Assembly: GCF_012910955.1 (NCBI RefSeq)
Contig: NZ_WTVQ01000050.1
Coordinates: forward strand, 1-33,377
Length of the DNA: 33,377 nucleotides
Reading direction: 5' to 3'
Source of the DNA: Aromatoleum diolicum
GTDB taxonomy: Bacteria > Pseudomonadota > Gammaproteobacteria > Burkholderiales > Rhodocyclaceae
Positions 1 to 8,215 of this stretch are shown here, in pieces. The notes under the pieces are model-generated. The model saw only the letters and a program-made list of their open reading frames with translations. It made no database searches and was not told the DNA's origin. Each line of letters opens with the position of its first letter. The first letter of the stretch is position 1. Both the position numbers and the translations under genes were made by a program.

Positions 1-45
1 CTTCGGGGAGGCGCGGGCCGGCGTAGCGCCGGCGTCTCCCCGAAG
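1..45 (-). terminator. GC-rich hairpin after the flavoprotein gene
   Basis: The first ten bases (CTTCGGGGAG) pair perfectly with bases 36-45 (CTCCCCGAAG), and a second GCCGGCG/CGCCGGC pairing sits inside. The hairpin lies directly after the stop codon of the minus-strand flavoprotein gene, where a transcription terminator is expected. Any U-tract would lie beyond the window edge, so Rho-independence cannot be confirmed. Confidence 0.45.
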
Positions 46-49
46 CGGG

Positions 50-2182
50 TCAGATTTCGAGCGCGGCTCGCAGGCCCGACTTCAGTGCGCCTTCGATGTA
101 ACCGAGACTCGCGCCGTCGCCGACCGACAGCACGGGGACGCCGGCCGCTTCCAGCGATTTGGCGAGACGGTCGTCGGGGCGCGCGCCGACGGCGAGCACT
201 ACCGAATCCATGCCGACTTCGCAGGACTGGCCTTCCGCCGTGGTGTAGACGATGCGCTTGCGCTCGATCGCGCCGATGCGGGCGTTGGCGACGAGTTGTA
301 CGCCGTGTTCGCGCAGGTCGTGCAGCACGCGCCAGCGACGGACGATGGACAGCTCCGGGCCGAAGCTCGGGCCTGCTTCCAGAACGGTGACTTCGCGGCC
401 GCGGTCGACGAGGAATTCGGCGAGTTCCAGCCCGACGAGGCCGCCGCCGACGACCGCGACCTTCTTGCCGAGCGGCATCCAGACGCGTGAGAGATTCTGG
501 ATCGCCTCGGTGCTGTCGGTGACGCCGACCAGGCTGCCGGCTTTCATCAGGGTGCGTTGCGTGAGCGAGAGCTTGCGTTTGGCGATCTCGTCGGCGCGGT
601 CGCCGGTCATCAGGCGCCGAAGTTCGTCGCCGGACCAGACGTGGTCCTGTTCCGCGCCGGGGATGTCCGGCGCACTGCGTTCCGCGCCTGTGGCGACGAT
701 GACGACGTCGGCCTTCAGTTCGCGCAACAGATCAGGTGTGGCCACGGTGTTGTAGCGGATGTCGACCGGCAGGCCGCGCACCTGGCGGACGAGGTAGTCG
801 AGGAGCTGGCCATTTTCGGCGTAGGCGAGGGCGGCGAAGAACAGCGTGCCGCCGAGGCGGTCGCTGCGTTCGAGCAGCGTGACGCGATGCCCGCGCAGCG
901 CCGCGACGCGGGCGGCCTCCATGCCGGCCGGGCCGCCGCCGACCACGACGACGTGGCGGGGTTTGTCGGCGGGCACGATGGCGATCTCGGATTCATGACC
1001 GGTCAGCGGATTCACCGCGCATTTGACGCGTTCGTTGATGAAGATCTGGCTCACGCACGCGTAGCAGTAGATGCACGGACGGACGTCGCGAGGGTGGCCG
1101 GCGATGAGCTTGTTCGGGAGCTCGGGGTCGGCGAGCAGCTTGCGCGCCATTGCGACGAAGTCGCAGTGCCCGCCGGCGATCGCGTTGTCGGCGACCTCCG
1201 GTTCGAGGCGGCCGACGGCGATCACCGGGATGCCGATTGCCTGCTTGATCTCCGCTGCCCAGGCGAGGAAGGCCGCCTTCTTGTGCACCAGTGGCGCCTC
1301 GGTGAACACGGCGCCGGATGTGATGGTGGCGTAGGCGGAGACACTCACCGCATCGGCGCCGGCCGCTTCGGCCAGCTTTGCGGTGGCGATCGCATCCTCC
1401 AATGCGATGCCCCCGGGGGTGTGGAGTTCCTCGGCATCCAGGCGCAGCCAGACCGGGTAGTTGGCGCCGACGCGGGCGCGCACCGCGGCCAGCACTTCGA
1501 GCAGCAGGCGCGCGCGGTTCTCGAGCGGGCCGCCGTATTCGTCGTCGCGCTTGTTGTAGTAGGGCGAGAGGAATCCCGCGATGATGTAGGAATGGCCGGC
1601 GTGGATCTCGACGCCGTCGAAGCCGGCCGTCTTCGCCCGCAGCGCCGCCGCGGCGAACCATTCGACCATCTGTGCGATGTCGGCCTTGTCCATGACGCGG
1701 ATCTTCACGCCGCCGGCGTCGCGCGCCTTCGACGAACTCACGAAGTTGGCGAGTTCGTCGCGCGTCAGCGCCGCGAACATGTCGGTCTTCAGCGGCGGCG
1801 GCATCGACGGCACCCACAGCTCGCGGCCTTCGGCGAGGTCGCGCACGGCCGTTTTGCCGGCATGCTGCAGCTGCATCGCGATTTTTGCGCCGTGCTTGTG
1901 CACGCGTTCGGCGAGCTTCGCCAGACCGGGGATGAAAGCGTCGTTCGACACGCCCACCTGATACGGCTCGGCCGTGCCCGCCGGATAGGCGATCGCGCAC
2001 ACGCCCATCGTCAGCATCCCGGCCCCCCCGGCCGCACGTGCCTCGTAGAAGGCCTGGATGCGCTCGCCGCAGTGGCCGTCGGCCTCCGCGAAGTTGGAGC
2101 CCATCGGCGCCATGACGATGCGGTTGCGCAGTTCGAGCTTGCCGATGCGTCCGGGACTGAGCAGGTTTTCGTAGCTTGCCAT
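50..2182 (-). CDS. NADH:flavin oxidoreductase, Old Yellow Enzyme / 2,4-dienoyl-CoA reductase family
   Basis: A 710-aa protein with the three-part layout of bacterial 2,4-dienoyl-CoA reductases and the bile-acid BaiCD/BaiH enzymes. Residues about 1-370 form an FMN-binding TIM barrel (MASYENLLSPG start, VEIHAGHSYIIAGFLSP, YNKRDDEYGG). A Cys cluster CIYCYAC...C follows, probably holding a 4Fe-4S centre. The C-terminal half has two dinucleotide-binding motifs (VVVVGGGPAGMEAA and VAVVGGGLVGLELAE). Expected role: NAD(P)H-dependent reduction of an enoyl or dienoyl steroid or CoA intermediate in the cytoplasm. The substrate is inferred only from context. The Cys spacing is C-x2-C-x2-C-x11-C, one residue shorter than the C-x2-C-x3-C I expect for this family. 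The open frame extends much further upstream, but ATG at 2182 gives the family-typical N-terminus. It is last in a three-gene minus-strand operon, 35 bp after the hydrolase gene. Confidence 0.85.
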   Translation of the reverse strand: MASYENLLSPGRIGKLELRNRIVMAPMGSNFAEADGHCGERIQAFYEARAAGGAGMLTMGVCAIAYPAGTAEPYQVGVSNDAFIPGLAKLAERVHKHGAKIAMQLQHAGKTAVRDLAEGRELWVPSMPPPLKTDMFAALTRDELANFVSSSKARDAGGVKIRVMDKADIAQMVEWFAAAALRAKTAGFDGVEIHAGHSYIIAGFLSPYYNKRDDEYGGPLENRARLLLEVLAAVRARVGANYPVWLRLDAEELHTPGGIALEDAIATAKLAEAAGADAVSVSAYATITSGAVFTEAPLVHKKAAFLAWAAEIKQAIGIPVIAVGRLEPEVADNAIAGGHCDFVAMARKLLADPELPNKLIAGHPRDVRPCIYCYACVSQIFINERVKCAVNPLTGHESEIAIVPADKPRHVVVVGGGPAGMEAARVAALRGHRVTLLERSDRLGGTLFFAALAYAENGQLLDYLVRQVRGLPVDIRYNTVATPDLLRELKADVVIVATGAERSAPDIPGAEQDHVWSGDELRRLMTGDRADEIAKRKLSLTQRTLMKAGSLVGVTDSTEAIQNLSRVWMPLGKKVAVVGGGLVGLELAEFLVDRGREVTVLEAGPSFGPELSIVRRWRVLHDLREHGVQLVANARIGAIERKRIVYTTAEGQSCEVGMDSVVLAVGARPDDRLAKSLEAAGVPVLSVGDGASLGYIEGALKSGLRAALEI

Positions 2183-2217
2183 CTTGGATCCATCCCCGAT
2201 TGGAAGAATAGTGCGAA

Positions 2218-3063
2218 TCAGCCTGCGCGCAGGAAGTCGAGGCAGGTCCGGTTGAACAGTTGCGCGTGCTCGACCTGGACCCAGTGGCCGCATTGGTTGA
2301 GCATCACGAAGCGTGCCTGCGGGGCCCGCGCCAGGATCTTCATCGCGCCTTCGGCCGGGTTGAAGCGGTCGTCCGTGCCCCAGAAGCCGAGGATCGGGCA
2401 GTCGAGTTCGCCGAGGCGTTCGGTCATGTTCGGCACCCGCATGGTGGAGAACAGGTTGGCGGGCTGCAGCGCGGCGACCGCGGCGCGTTCGGCGAGCAGT
2501 TCGTCGTCGAGTTGCGTCGGGTCGAAGAGCTGCAACTGCATCACGTGGCGCATTTCCTCGATGCCCATCGGCCCCTTGGCGTAAGTCTCGACCATGCGCA
2601 CGATTCCTTCCATGCGGAAATAGGTCTCGCGCTCCTCCACGCCACCCGGTGCCATCAGGATCAGGCGCTCGACGGTTTGCGGGTGGGCCAGCGCCTGCCC
2701 CAGCGCGATCGCGCCACCGAGGGAGTTGCCCAGCAGGGTGCAGCGCTCCACGCCGGCCTGGGAAAGGAAACCGTTCAGCGCCTCGACGAAGAATTCCAGC
2801 GTGTATTCGACGTCGGCCGGCTTGTCCGAGCGGCCGAAACCGGGGAGGTCCAGCACCAGGTTGCGGAATCCTGCCGCCGCGAAGGCCGGGTAATTGCCCT
2901 TGAAGTTGCTGTAACCGCTGGCGCCCGGCCCGCTGCCGTGTAGCCACACCACGGCGGGGCCTTCGCCGACGCCCAGATAATGCAGCCGCAGCCCTTCGCA
3001 AGGGCCGCTGCGCAGGGTGACGTACTTGCCCACGGGCAAGGGCAGGTCGGGTTTCGTTGTCAT
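2218..3063 (-). CDS. tesD: Meta-cleavage-product hydrolase, alpha/beta fold (TesD/HsaD-like)
   Basis: 281 aa, the usual length for carbon-carbon bond hydrolases of meta-cleavage pathways. Visible features are the oxyanion segment HGSGPGASG (42-50), the nucleophile elbow GNSLGG with Ser114, the acid in GTDDRFNP (Asp231/232) and His260 in CGHWVQVE. The GHWVQVE ending and the SNF...N segment near residue 52 are close to mycobacterial HsaD and Comamonas TesD as I remember them. These enzymes hydrolyse the ring-A meta-cleavage product (4,9-DSHA) to the C/D-ring propionate HIP and a C5 dienoate. The gene sits between the MFS gene (13 bp) and the flavoprotein gene (35 bp). Its partner dioxygenase is in another operon at 10142. 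BphD-type aromatic hydrolases are the alternative, but the C/D-ring genes in the window favour steroid. Confidence 0.85.
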   Translation of the reverse strand: MTTKPDLPLPVGKYVTLRSGPCEGLRLHYLGVGEGPAVVWLHGSGPGASGYSNFKGNYPAFAAAGFRNLVLDLPGFGRSDKPADVEYTLEFFVEALNGFLSQAGVERCTLLGNSLGGAIALGQALAHPQTVERLILMAPGGVEERETYFRMEGIVRMVETYAKGPMGIEEMRHVMQLQLFDPTQLDDELLAERAAVAALQPANLFSTMRVPNMTERLGELDCPILGFWGTDDRFNPAEGAMKILARAPQARFVMLNQCGHWVQVEHAQLFNRTCLDFLRAG

Positions 3064-3076
3064 GGGTTCTCCGTAT

Positions 3077-4444
3077 TCAGGCGGGGTTGGTGACCGCTTC
3101 GGGGGCGTGCGCTTCAGCAGCGCCTAGGCGGTTTCGATATCGGGGCAAGGCAATGGCGAGGCAGGCGACCGCCAGACCGAGGAGCGCCACCGACGCGGCC
3201 AGCGCGTAACGCAGGGCTTCGGTGCCGATGCGCGCGCTGAGCGCATCGCTCAGGGCGCCGACGATGAGGGGGCCGAATCCGACCCCCAGCAGGGTCATCG
3301 CCATCACGAAGATTGCAGTCGCCTGGGCGAGGCGATGGGCCGGGAAGAGATGGCTGATGGCGCCGAAGCACGGTACCGACCACCACGTGCCGAAGAAACC
3401 GAAGCCCAGATAGAACAGGAAGGCCTGCGGAACCGGCAGGTACCCAAGCTGGAAGGCAATGCCCGTCGGCCAGAGGAAATAGGCGATGCCGAACGGGATG
3501 CTCAGCGCGGTGGCGATCAATGGAACGCCGATCTGCCAGCCCGGATCCCGCCGCACCATGCGATCGGTGACCGCCCCGCACACCAGCGTGCCCACAGTCG
3601 AGACCAAGCCGCCCCCGACGCCGATCAGCAGGCCGGCGTGCTGCATCGTGAGGCCGTGCGAACGGATGAGAAAACTCGGATTCCACGTGCCCAGCGCATA
3701 GCCGGTGGTCGCTGCGATCCCGCCGGTGGCGACGATCCACGGGAAGGCCGGCGTTGCGAGCAGCGAACGCAGCGTCGTCCGCCAGTTCTCGTCCGCTCCG
3801 CGTGCTTGTCCCTTCACCGTCGTCGTCGAGGCAGGCGCGCGCACCGTCAGCGCGAAAACGAGGCCGAGCAGCACGCCGGGCGCGCCGATCGCAATGAACG
3901 CGGTCCGCCAGCCCCAGATTTCCGCGACCCATCCGCCCACGCCCAGTCCGATCACCGCGCCCAGGCTGGGCCCCATCAGGAACACCGACAGCGCGAGCGA
4001 GCGGCGCTGCGGCGGGTACAGCGCCGATACCATCGCCACCGAGGGTGCGGTGCCACCGGCTTCGCCGACCGCGACGCCGATGCGGCACAGCAGCAGGATC
4101 GCGAAGCTCGTCGCCAGCCCGCAGGTCATGGTCATGACGCTCCACGCGATGCAGGCGAGGGCAATGACAGGTTTGGGACCGATGCGGTCGGCGAGGCGGC
4201 CGAAGGGTAAACCGAAGGCCGTGTAGAAGAGGGCGAACGCCACACCCGAGAGCAGGCCGATGGCGGTGTCGGAGACACCGAATTCCAGCTTGATCGGCTC
4301 GATCAGGATGGAGATCACCAGCCTGTCGATGTAGTTGAAGACGTAGATGAGCGCGAGCATCAGGAGCGCGTAGTGCGTGTGCCACGTGGTCCTTGCGCTT
4401 GTCTCGGTGCGGCTGCTGCCGGATGCGTTGTCGCCAGACCTCAC
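3077..4444 (-). CDS. MFS transporter, probable steroid uptake permease
   Basis: About 455 aa with roughly 12 hydrophobic segments. MFS signatures include YVFNYIDRL in the first helix, the loop motif GRLADRIGPKP, and RIGVAVGEAGG in the fourth helix region. It belongs to the organic-anion/Spinster-like branch often found beside catabolic genes, so uptake of the pathway substrate is inferred. The start is uncertain. ATG at 4504 lies inside a 17-bp operator-like motif (4503-4519) and so is unlikely. ATG at 4477 has no good ribosome site. GTG at 4444 follows an AGGGGA ribosome site and leaves about 25 residues before the first helix, so I chose it. The gene is first in the minus-strand operon and divergent from the ligase at 4704. 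Confidence 0.8.
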   Translation of the reverse strand: MRSGDNASGSSRTETSARTTWHTHYALLMLALIYVFNYIDRLVISILIEPIKLEFGVSDTAIGLLSGVAFALFYTAFGLPFGRLADRIGPKPVIALACIAWSVMTMTCGLATSFAILLLCRIGVAVGEAGGTAPSVAMVSALYPPQRRSLALSVFLMGPSLGAVIGLGVGGWVAEIWGWRTAFIAIGAPGVLLGLVFALTVRAPASTTTVKGQARGADENWRTTLRSLLATPAFPWIVATGGIAATTGYALGTWNPSFLIRSHGLTMQHAGLLIGVGGGLVSTVGTLVCGAVTDRMVRRDPGWQIGVPLIATALSIPFGIAYFLWPTGIAFQLGYLPVPQAFLFYLGFGFFGTWWSVPCFGAISHLFPAHRLAQATAIFVMAMTLLGVGFGPLIVGALSDALSARIGTEALRYALAASVALLGLAVACLAIALPRYRNRLGAAEAHAPEAVTNPA

Positions 4445-4502
4445 GGACCGTCCCCTGCCAGATATCGTCGGGCGCATCGTCCGCCGACGCCCATCCGCCG
4501 GC

Positions 4503-4519
4503 ATCGTCCGTTCAGACCA
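4503..4519 (-). promoter_or_regulatory. 17-bp regulon motif, copy 1 (toward MFS operon)
   Basis: On the minus strand this reads TGGTCTGAACGGACGAT, matching the shared TAGTC-N5-GGACGAT pattern at all but one fixed position. It points at the MFS-hydrolase-flavoprotein operon and forms a back-to-back pair with the copy at 4552. It rules against the ATG at 4504 as the transporter start. Confidence 0.65.
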
Positions 4520-4551
4520 GATCGGGGATCGGTTCCGGTGTCGCGCGGGAT

Positions 4552-4568
4552 TAGTCTCAACGGACGAT
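4552..4568 (+). promoter_or_regulatory. 17-bp regulon motif, copy 2 (toward FATP-type ligase)
   Basis: TAGTCTCAACGGACGAT, identical over all 17 bases (and in the preceding AT and following G) to the copy at 10053. It lies 135 bp before the ligase start, with the GGACGAT end facing the gene. Confidence 0.7.
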
Positions 4569-4703
4569 GTTGTGACTTTCCGCGGGGGGAATCATTGGCT
4601 CCGTCAATCGTGTCGGTGTCATCGGATGCCGACCCTTGTCCGATCTGCCGGATATTCGATCCGGCGGCGAGGACATGCGAACCCGATATACGGAGAAGGA
4701 TGC

Positions 4704-6551
4704 ATGGACAACGGCATCGCAGCCCTGAATGCAGGCACGGACGGCGTCGTGTCGCGCGAGGAGACCCAGGCGAAGCTTGACCGGCGCGCGCAAAGCAGCG
4801 CCCTCATCAAGCCGCGCGACCGGTACACGATTGCGGACCGGCTCGAAGAGCAGGCCCGGACCCACGGGAACCGCCGCTTTCTGGTGTACGGCGATGCCGG
4901 CTATTCGTATGCCGAGGTGGACGCCCGTGCCAATCAGGTTGCGCACGCCCTGCTGGCTCGCGGCCTGAAGGCGGGCGACGTGTGTGCGATGGCGATCGAG
5001 AACCGGCCCGAGTTCTTCTTTACGTGGTTCGGGATGACCAAGCTCGGCGTCGTTGCCGCCTTCATCAATACGCAGGTGAGCGGCCGTGCCCTGGTCCATG
5101 CGATCGAGACGAGCGGAGCGAAGGCGATCGTCGTCGGCGAGGAATGCCTGGCGAATTTCGCAGCAACCGGGGGGCTCCCGGATGTGCCGTGCTGGCTGCT
5201 GCCGGATGTCGAAAAACCCGCGTCGCCAGCGCTGCGCGACGCCGCCGACATGTCGCTGGCCGAGGATATCGCCCGTGCTCCGTGCACGGCGCCTGCACGA
5301 GCGCTGCGCGAGCATCTTGTCGCGGAGGCCCCCAGCCTCCTGATCTTTACGTCCGGGACCACCGGTCTGCCCAAGGCCGCGCGTTACAGCTACATGCGCT
5401 GGTTGTCCTCGGGCGACGTGATGGTGGAAACCGTAGGCGCCACGCCCGACGATGTCTTCTACTGCTTCCTGCCGCTGTACCACGGCGCGGCGGCGACCTC
5501 GGTCACCTCGACCGCGCTGAAAGCCGGGGCGGCGATCGTCTTGCGGCGCAAGTTCAGCGTGCGCGAATTCTGGAACGACGTGCGAGGACACGGCATCACC
5601 GTGTGCCAGTACATCGGCGAGATCTGCCGCTACCTCATCAATCTTCCCCCAAGCGCGAAGGACCGTGAGCACAGCCTGCGCTGCATGATGGGGGCGGGCC
5701 TGTCGCCGGAATCGTGGGTGCGCTGGATCGACCGCTTCGGGCCGGTCGACATCTTCGAAGGCTGGGGTTCGACCGAGGCCAACACGAACCTCATCAACGT
5801 CGATAACCGCATCGGCTCTTGCGGCCGGGTGCCGTACTGGGAGAAGACGAACTTCCGTCTGGTGCGCTACGACCTCGATGCCGGCGAGCATGTTCGCGAC
5901 GAGAACGGTTTCTACCTGCTGTGCCAGCCGGGAGAGGTCGGCGAGGGCATCGGCATGATCATCAGCCATCCGGATATCGGCGGCGGGCGCTTTGAAGGCT
6001 ATACGTCGGAGGAAGCGACGGAGAAGAAGATCCTGCGCAACGTGTTCCGCGAGAACGACGCTTACTGGAGTTCGGGCGATCTTCTTCGCTACGACGAGGA
6101 CGGTTATTTCTACTTCGTCGATCGCATCGGCGACACCTTCCGCTGGAAGAGCGAGAACGTCTCGACGCTGGAAGTCGCCGATGCGCTTGGCGACTATCCC
6201 GGCGCGGAGTTGATCAACATCTACGGGGTGCAGGTTCCGGGGCACGAAGGTCGAGGGGGGATGGCCGCGATCGTCATGCAGGAGGGGTGCAGCTTCGAGC
6301 CGGAGCGCTTCTATGCCCTGGCGGAGGCACGCTTGCCACGATACGCCGCGCCGCTGTTCGTGCGCGTGTCCCTGGCCGCCGACCTGACCACGACGTTCAA
6401 GCTGCGCAAGGTGGATCTGCAGCGGCAGGGCTACGATCCGACAGCGTTTTCCGATCCGTTGTACGTGCGCGACGAACAGGCCCGTACCTACGCGCCGTAC
6501 TCCGTCGAGGCGCTGACCAGGGCCGGGCTGCCCCCTTCCGCTGACATCTAG
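4704..6551 (+). CDS. Acyl-CoA ligase of the FATP/very-long-chain family
   Basis: 615 aa, longer than ordinary AMP-forming ligases and typical of the FATP/SLC27 branch, which includes mammalian bile-acid CoA synthetase. The ATP/AMP loop is LIFTSGTTGLPKAARYS. The FATP hallmarks are RVGDTFRWKGENV-like IGDTFRWKSENVSTLEVAD and YGVQVPGHEGRGGMAAI, and the C-terminal lysine region is TTTFKLRKVDL. It would form the CoA thioester of a steroid side-chain carboxylate (C24 or C22) using ATP. The family assignment is firm and the substrate is inferred. ATG at 4704 is preceded by GGAGAAGGA at 4692. The stop codon TAG (6549-6551) is also the first three bases of the next regulon motif. Confidence 0.85.
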   Translation: MDNGIAALNAGTDGVVSREETQAKLDRRAQSSALIKPRDRYTIADRLEEQARTHGNRRFLVYGDAGYSYAEVDARANQVAHALLARGLKAGDVCAMAIENRPEFFFTWFGMTKLGVVAAFINTQVSGRALVHAIETSGAKAIVVGEECLANFAATGGLPDVPCWLLPDVEKPASPALRDAADMSLAEDIARAPCTAPARALREHLVAEAPSLLIFTSGTTGLPKAARYSYMRWLSSGDVMVETVGATPDDVFYCFLPLYHGAAATSVTSTALKAGAAIVLRRKFSVREFWNDVRGHGITVCQYIGEICRYLINLPPSAKDREHSLRCMMGAGLSPESWVRWIDRFGPVDIFEGWGSTEANTNLINVDNRIGSCGRVPYWEKTNFRLVRYDLDAGEHVRDENGFYLLCQPGEVGEGIGMIISHPDIGGGRFEGYTSEEATEKKILRNVFRENDAYWSSGDLLRYDEDGYFYFVDRIGDTFRWKSENVSTLEVADALGDYPGAELINIYGVQVPGHEGRGGMAAIVMQEGCSFEPERFYALAEARLPRYAAPLFVRVSLAADLTTTFKLRKVDLQRQGYDPTAFSDPLYVRDEQARTYAPYSVEALTRAGLPPSADI

Positions 6552-6565
6552 TCCGTTTGGACGAT
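6549..6565 (+). promoter_or_regulatory. 17-bp regulon motif, copy 3 (toward the 59-aa gene)
   Basis: TAGTCCGTTTGGACGAT, a full match to TAGTC-N5-GGACGAT. Its first three bases are the stop codon of the ligase gene. It lies 119 bp before the small gene at 6685, with the same orientation rule as the other copies. Confidence 0.65.
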
Positions 6566-6684
6566 GCAGCGCTTTGACAGAGCGTACAGGCTGTGTCGCA
6601 CACGGGGTGCCCCAATGCAGTGCTGCGGCGGAGGGTGCGACCGATGAATCAGAGGTCCGTCAGAGGCCCATTGGAGAGACAACG

Positions 6685-6864
6685 ATGATCAAGCTCGTCT
6701 TGCTGGGCGCCCTGTGCGCCTTCCTCGGATCGCTCTGGCTCAAGGGCGGCACCAAAACACCATCCGTGGTTTCCTGCCTCGAACATCACGATTCCTGTCA
6801 CGGAGAAATGCTCGCGGCCCATGCTTCTGTCGGACAGGTATTTGCGCCGCTCGCGATCCGCTGA
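6685..6864 (+). CDS. Small protein of unknown function, 59 aa
   Basis: A short frame starting at ATG 6685 behind a GGAGAG ribosome site (6673-6678), seven bases upstream. The N-terminus MIKLVLLGALCAFLGSLWL is a single hydrophobic segment, either a membrane anchor or an uncleaved signal. The rest (KGGTKTPSVVSCLEHHDSC...) has two Cys and several His, a possible metal or haem contact, and no motif I recognise. It stands alone between two regulon motifs (6549 and 6906), which suggests a regulated transcript. I do not recognise a family. A decayed gene remnant or a non-coding leader is a fair alternative. Confidence 0.4.
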   Translation: MIKLVLLGALCAFLGSLWLKGGTKTPSVVSCLEHHDSCHGEMLAAHASVGQVFAPLAIR

Positions 6865-6905
6865 GCAGTGCCCGGGCGCCTGTCGTGGCGCACGTCCGTC
6901 CCGCC

Positions 6906-6922
6906 TAGTCGATTTGAACGAT
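6906..6922 (+). promoter_or_regulatory. 17-bp regulon motif, copy 4 (toward aldolase operon)
   Basis: TAGTCGATTTGAACGAT, matching the shared pattern with one change (GA for GG). It lies 76 bp before the aldolase gene, oriented toward it. The spacing is nearly the same as for the copies before 10142 and 25042. Confidence 0.6.
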
Positions 6923-6998
6923 TGCACCCTGCCGCCGGTATGGCATCTTGTGCTCACGCCGGCTTCGGCAATGCGATCAATTCGACCCCGGGGGGGAT

Positions 6999-8210
6999 AT
7001 GGGACTCAAAGGACACGCTGCCATCGTCGGTGCGGCGCAGTACAGGCCTGAGAAGTACGCGACCGCGCCGAGGATGTTTCATCTCGAGCAGGTCGCCGAC
7101 CTCGCGGACCGCGCGCTGCAGGACGCCGGCCTGAAGGCTTCGGACCTGGACGGGCTGGTCATCAACGGGCCGCATTTCCACGAGGCTTCAGTCTTCGTGC
7201 CCGCGATGGCGGCGGAGTATCTCGGCCTGCGCCTCAACTTCGCCGAAGTCGTCGATCTCGGCGGCACCACTTCGGTCGGCATGGTCTGGCGCGCCGCGGC
7301 GGCGATCGAACTGGGCCTGTGTCAGGCCGTGTTGTGCGTGTTGCCCGCCCGCATGGCGCCCTTCGGCCCCGACGAGGATCCGGCGTGGATGGCGCGGGCG
7401 ATGCGCTTCGGCGGCCATAGCACGGCCTTCGGCGCACCCGAGGCGGAGTTCGATCTTCCCTACGGCCACATGGGGCAGAACACCGGCTACGCGATGATCG
7501 CGCAGCGCTATGCCGCACGCTACGGCTACGACCCGGTCGCGATGGCCAAGATCGCCGTCGATCAGCGCACCAATGCGCTCACCAATCCGGACGCGATGTT
7601 CTTCGGCAAGCCTCTGACGGTCGAGGAGGTGCTCGGCAGCAAGATGGTCGCTGATCCGCTGCACGTGCTCGAGATCGTGATGCCGGTCGCAGGCGGTGCC
7701 GCGGTGATCGTGGCGTCGAAGGAGCTTGCCGCACGCGCACGCAACCGTGGCGCCTTCGTCACCGGCTTTGGCGAGCATCTCGCCTTCAAGTCGCCCACGT
7801 ATGCGGCGGAAATGACCGAGACGCCGATCGGGCCGGCCTCGCGACGTGCCTTCGAGATGGCCGGCCTCAAGCCCGCCGACATGGATGCCGCGCAGATCTA
7901 TGACTGCTACACGATCACGGCGCTGCTGACGCTCGAGGACGCAGGCTTCTGCGAGAAGGGCGAGGGCATGCGCTTCGTGCGCGAGCACGACCTGACCTGG
8001 CGCGGCGATTTCCCGATGAACACGCACGGAGGCCAGTTGAGCTTTGGACAATCCGGCTCCGCGGGGGGGATGTCCCAGGTGATCGAGGCCTTCACCCAGC
8101 TCGCCGGCCGCGCCGGTGACCGCCAACTCAAGCGCTGCGATCGCGTCTACGTCTCCGGCACCGGTGGCGTGATGAGCGAGCAGGGCGCACTCATCCTGCA
8201 GGGAGCGTGA
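6999..8210 (+). CDS. Thiolase-fold lipid-transfer-like protein, probable steroid side-chain aldolase (Ltp2-like)
   Basis: 403 aa of the SCP-x/non-specific lipid-transfer thiolase superfamily. Landmarks are HAAIVGAAQYRPEKYA at the start, AQIYDCYTITALLTLEDAGF around residue 300, and NTHGGQLSFGQSGSAGG near 345. The degradative-thiolase nucleophile motif (CxSG-like) is absent, as in Ltp2-type aldolases. In characterised systems such proteins bind a DUF35 partner and carry out retro-aldol release of propionyl- or acetyl-CoA from a steroid C17 side chain. The next gene, five bases downstream, is such a partner. ATG 6999 follows a run of G residues that can serve as the ribosome site. Exact substrate unknown; ibuprofen-type deacylases (IpfD) share the fold and are an alternative. 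Confidence 0.75.
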   Translation: MGLKGHAAIVGAAQYRPEKYATAPRMFHLEQVADLADRALQDAGLKASDLDGLVINGPHFHEASVFVPAMAAEYLGLRLNFAEVVDLGGTTSVGMVWRAAAAIELGLCQAVLCVLPARMAPFGPDEDPAWMARAMRFGGHSTAFGAPEAEFDLPYGHMGQNTGYAMIAQRYAARYGYDPVAMAKIAVDQRTNALTNPDAMFFGKPLTVEEVLGSKMVADPLHVLEIVMPVAGGAAVIVASKELAARARNRGAFVTGFGEHLAFKSPTYAAEMTETPIGPASRRAFEMAGLKPADMDAAQIYDCYTITALLTLEDAGFCEKGEGMRFVREHDLTWRGDFPMNTHGGQLSFGQSGSAGGMSQVIEAFTQLAGRAGDRQLKRCDRVYVSGTGGVMSEQGALILQGA

Positions 8211-8215
8211 CCAGC

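Noticed and set aside
340-346. GGACGAT inside the flavoprotein gene, and another at 29721-29727 inside the second ligase gene
   Set aside because: Neither has the TAGTC half at the right distance, and both are within coding sequence, so they are chance matches to seven bases.
557-2584. Long open frame on the plus strand opposite the flavoprotein and hydrolase genes
   Set aside because: It is antisense to two genes with clear motifs and translates to a His/Arg/Val-rich sequence without domains, typical of high-GC shadow frames.
4476-4492. Additional GGACGAT on the minus strand near the transporter start
   Set aside because: The left half (GGGCG) does not match the motif; it may be chance next to the true copy at 4503.
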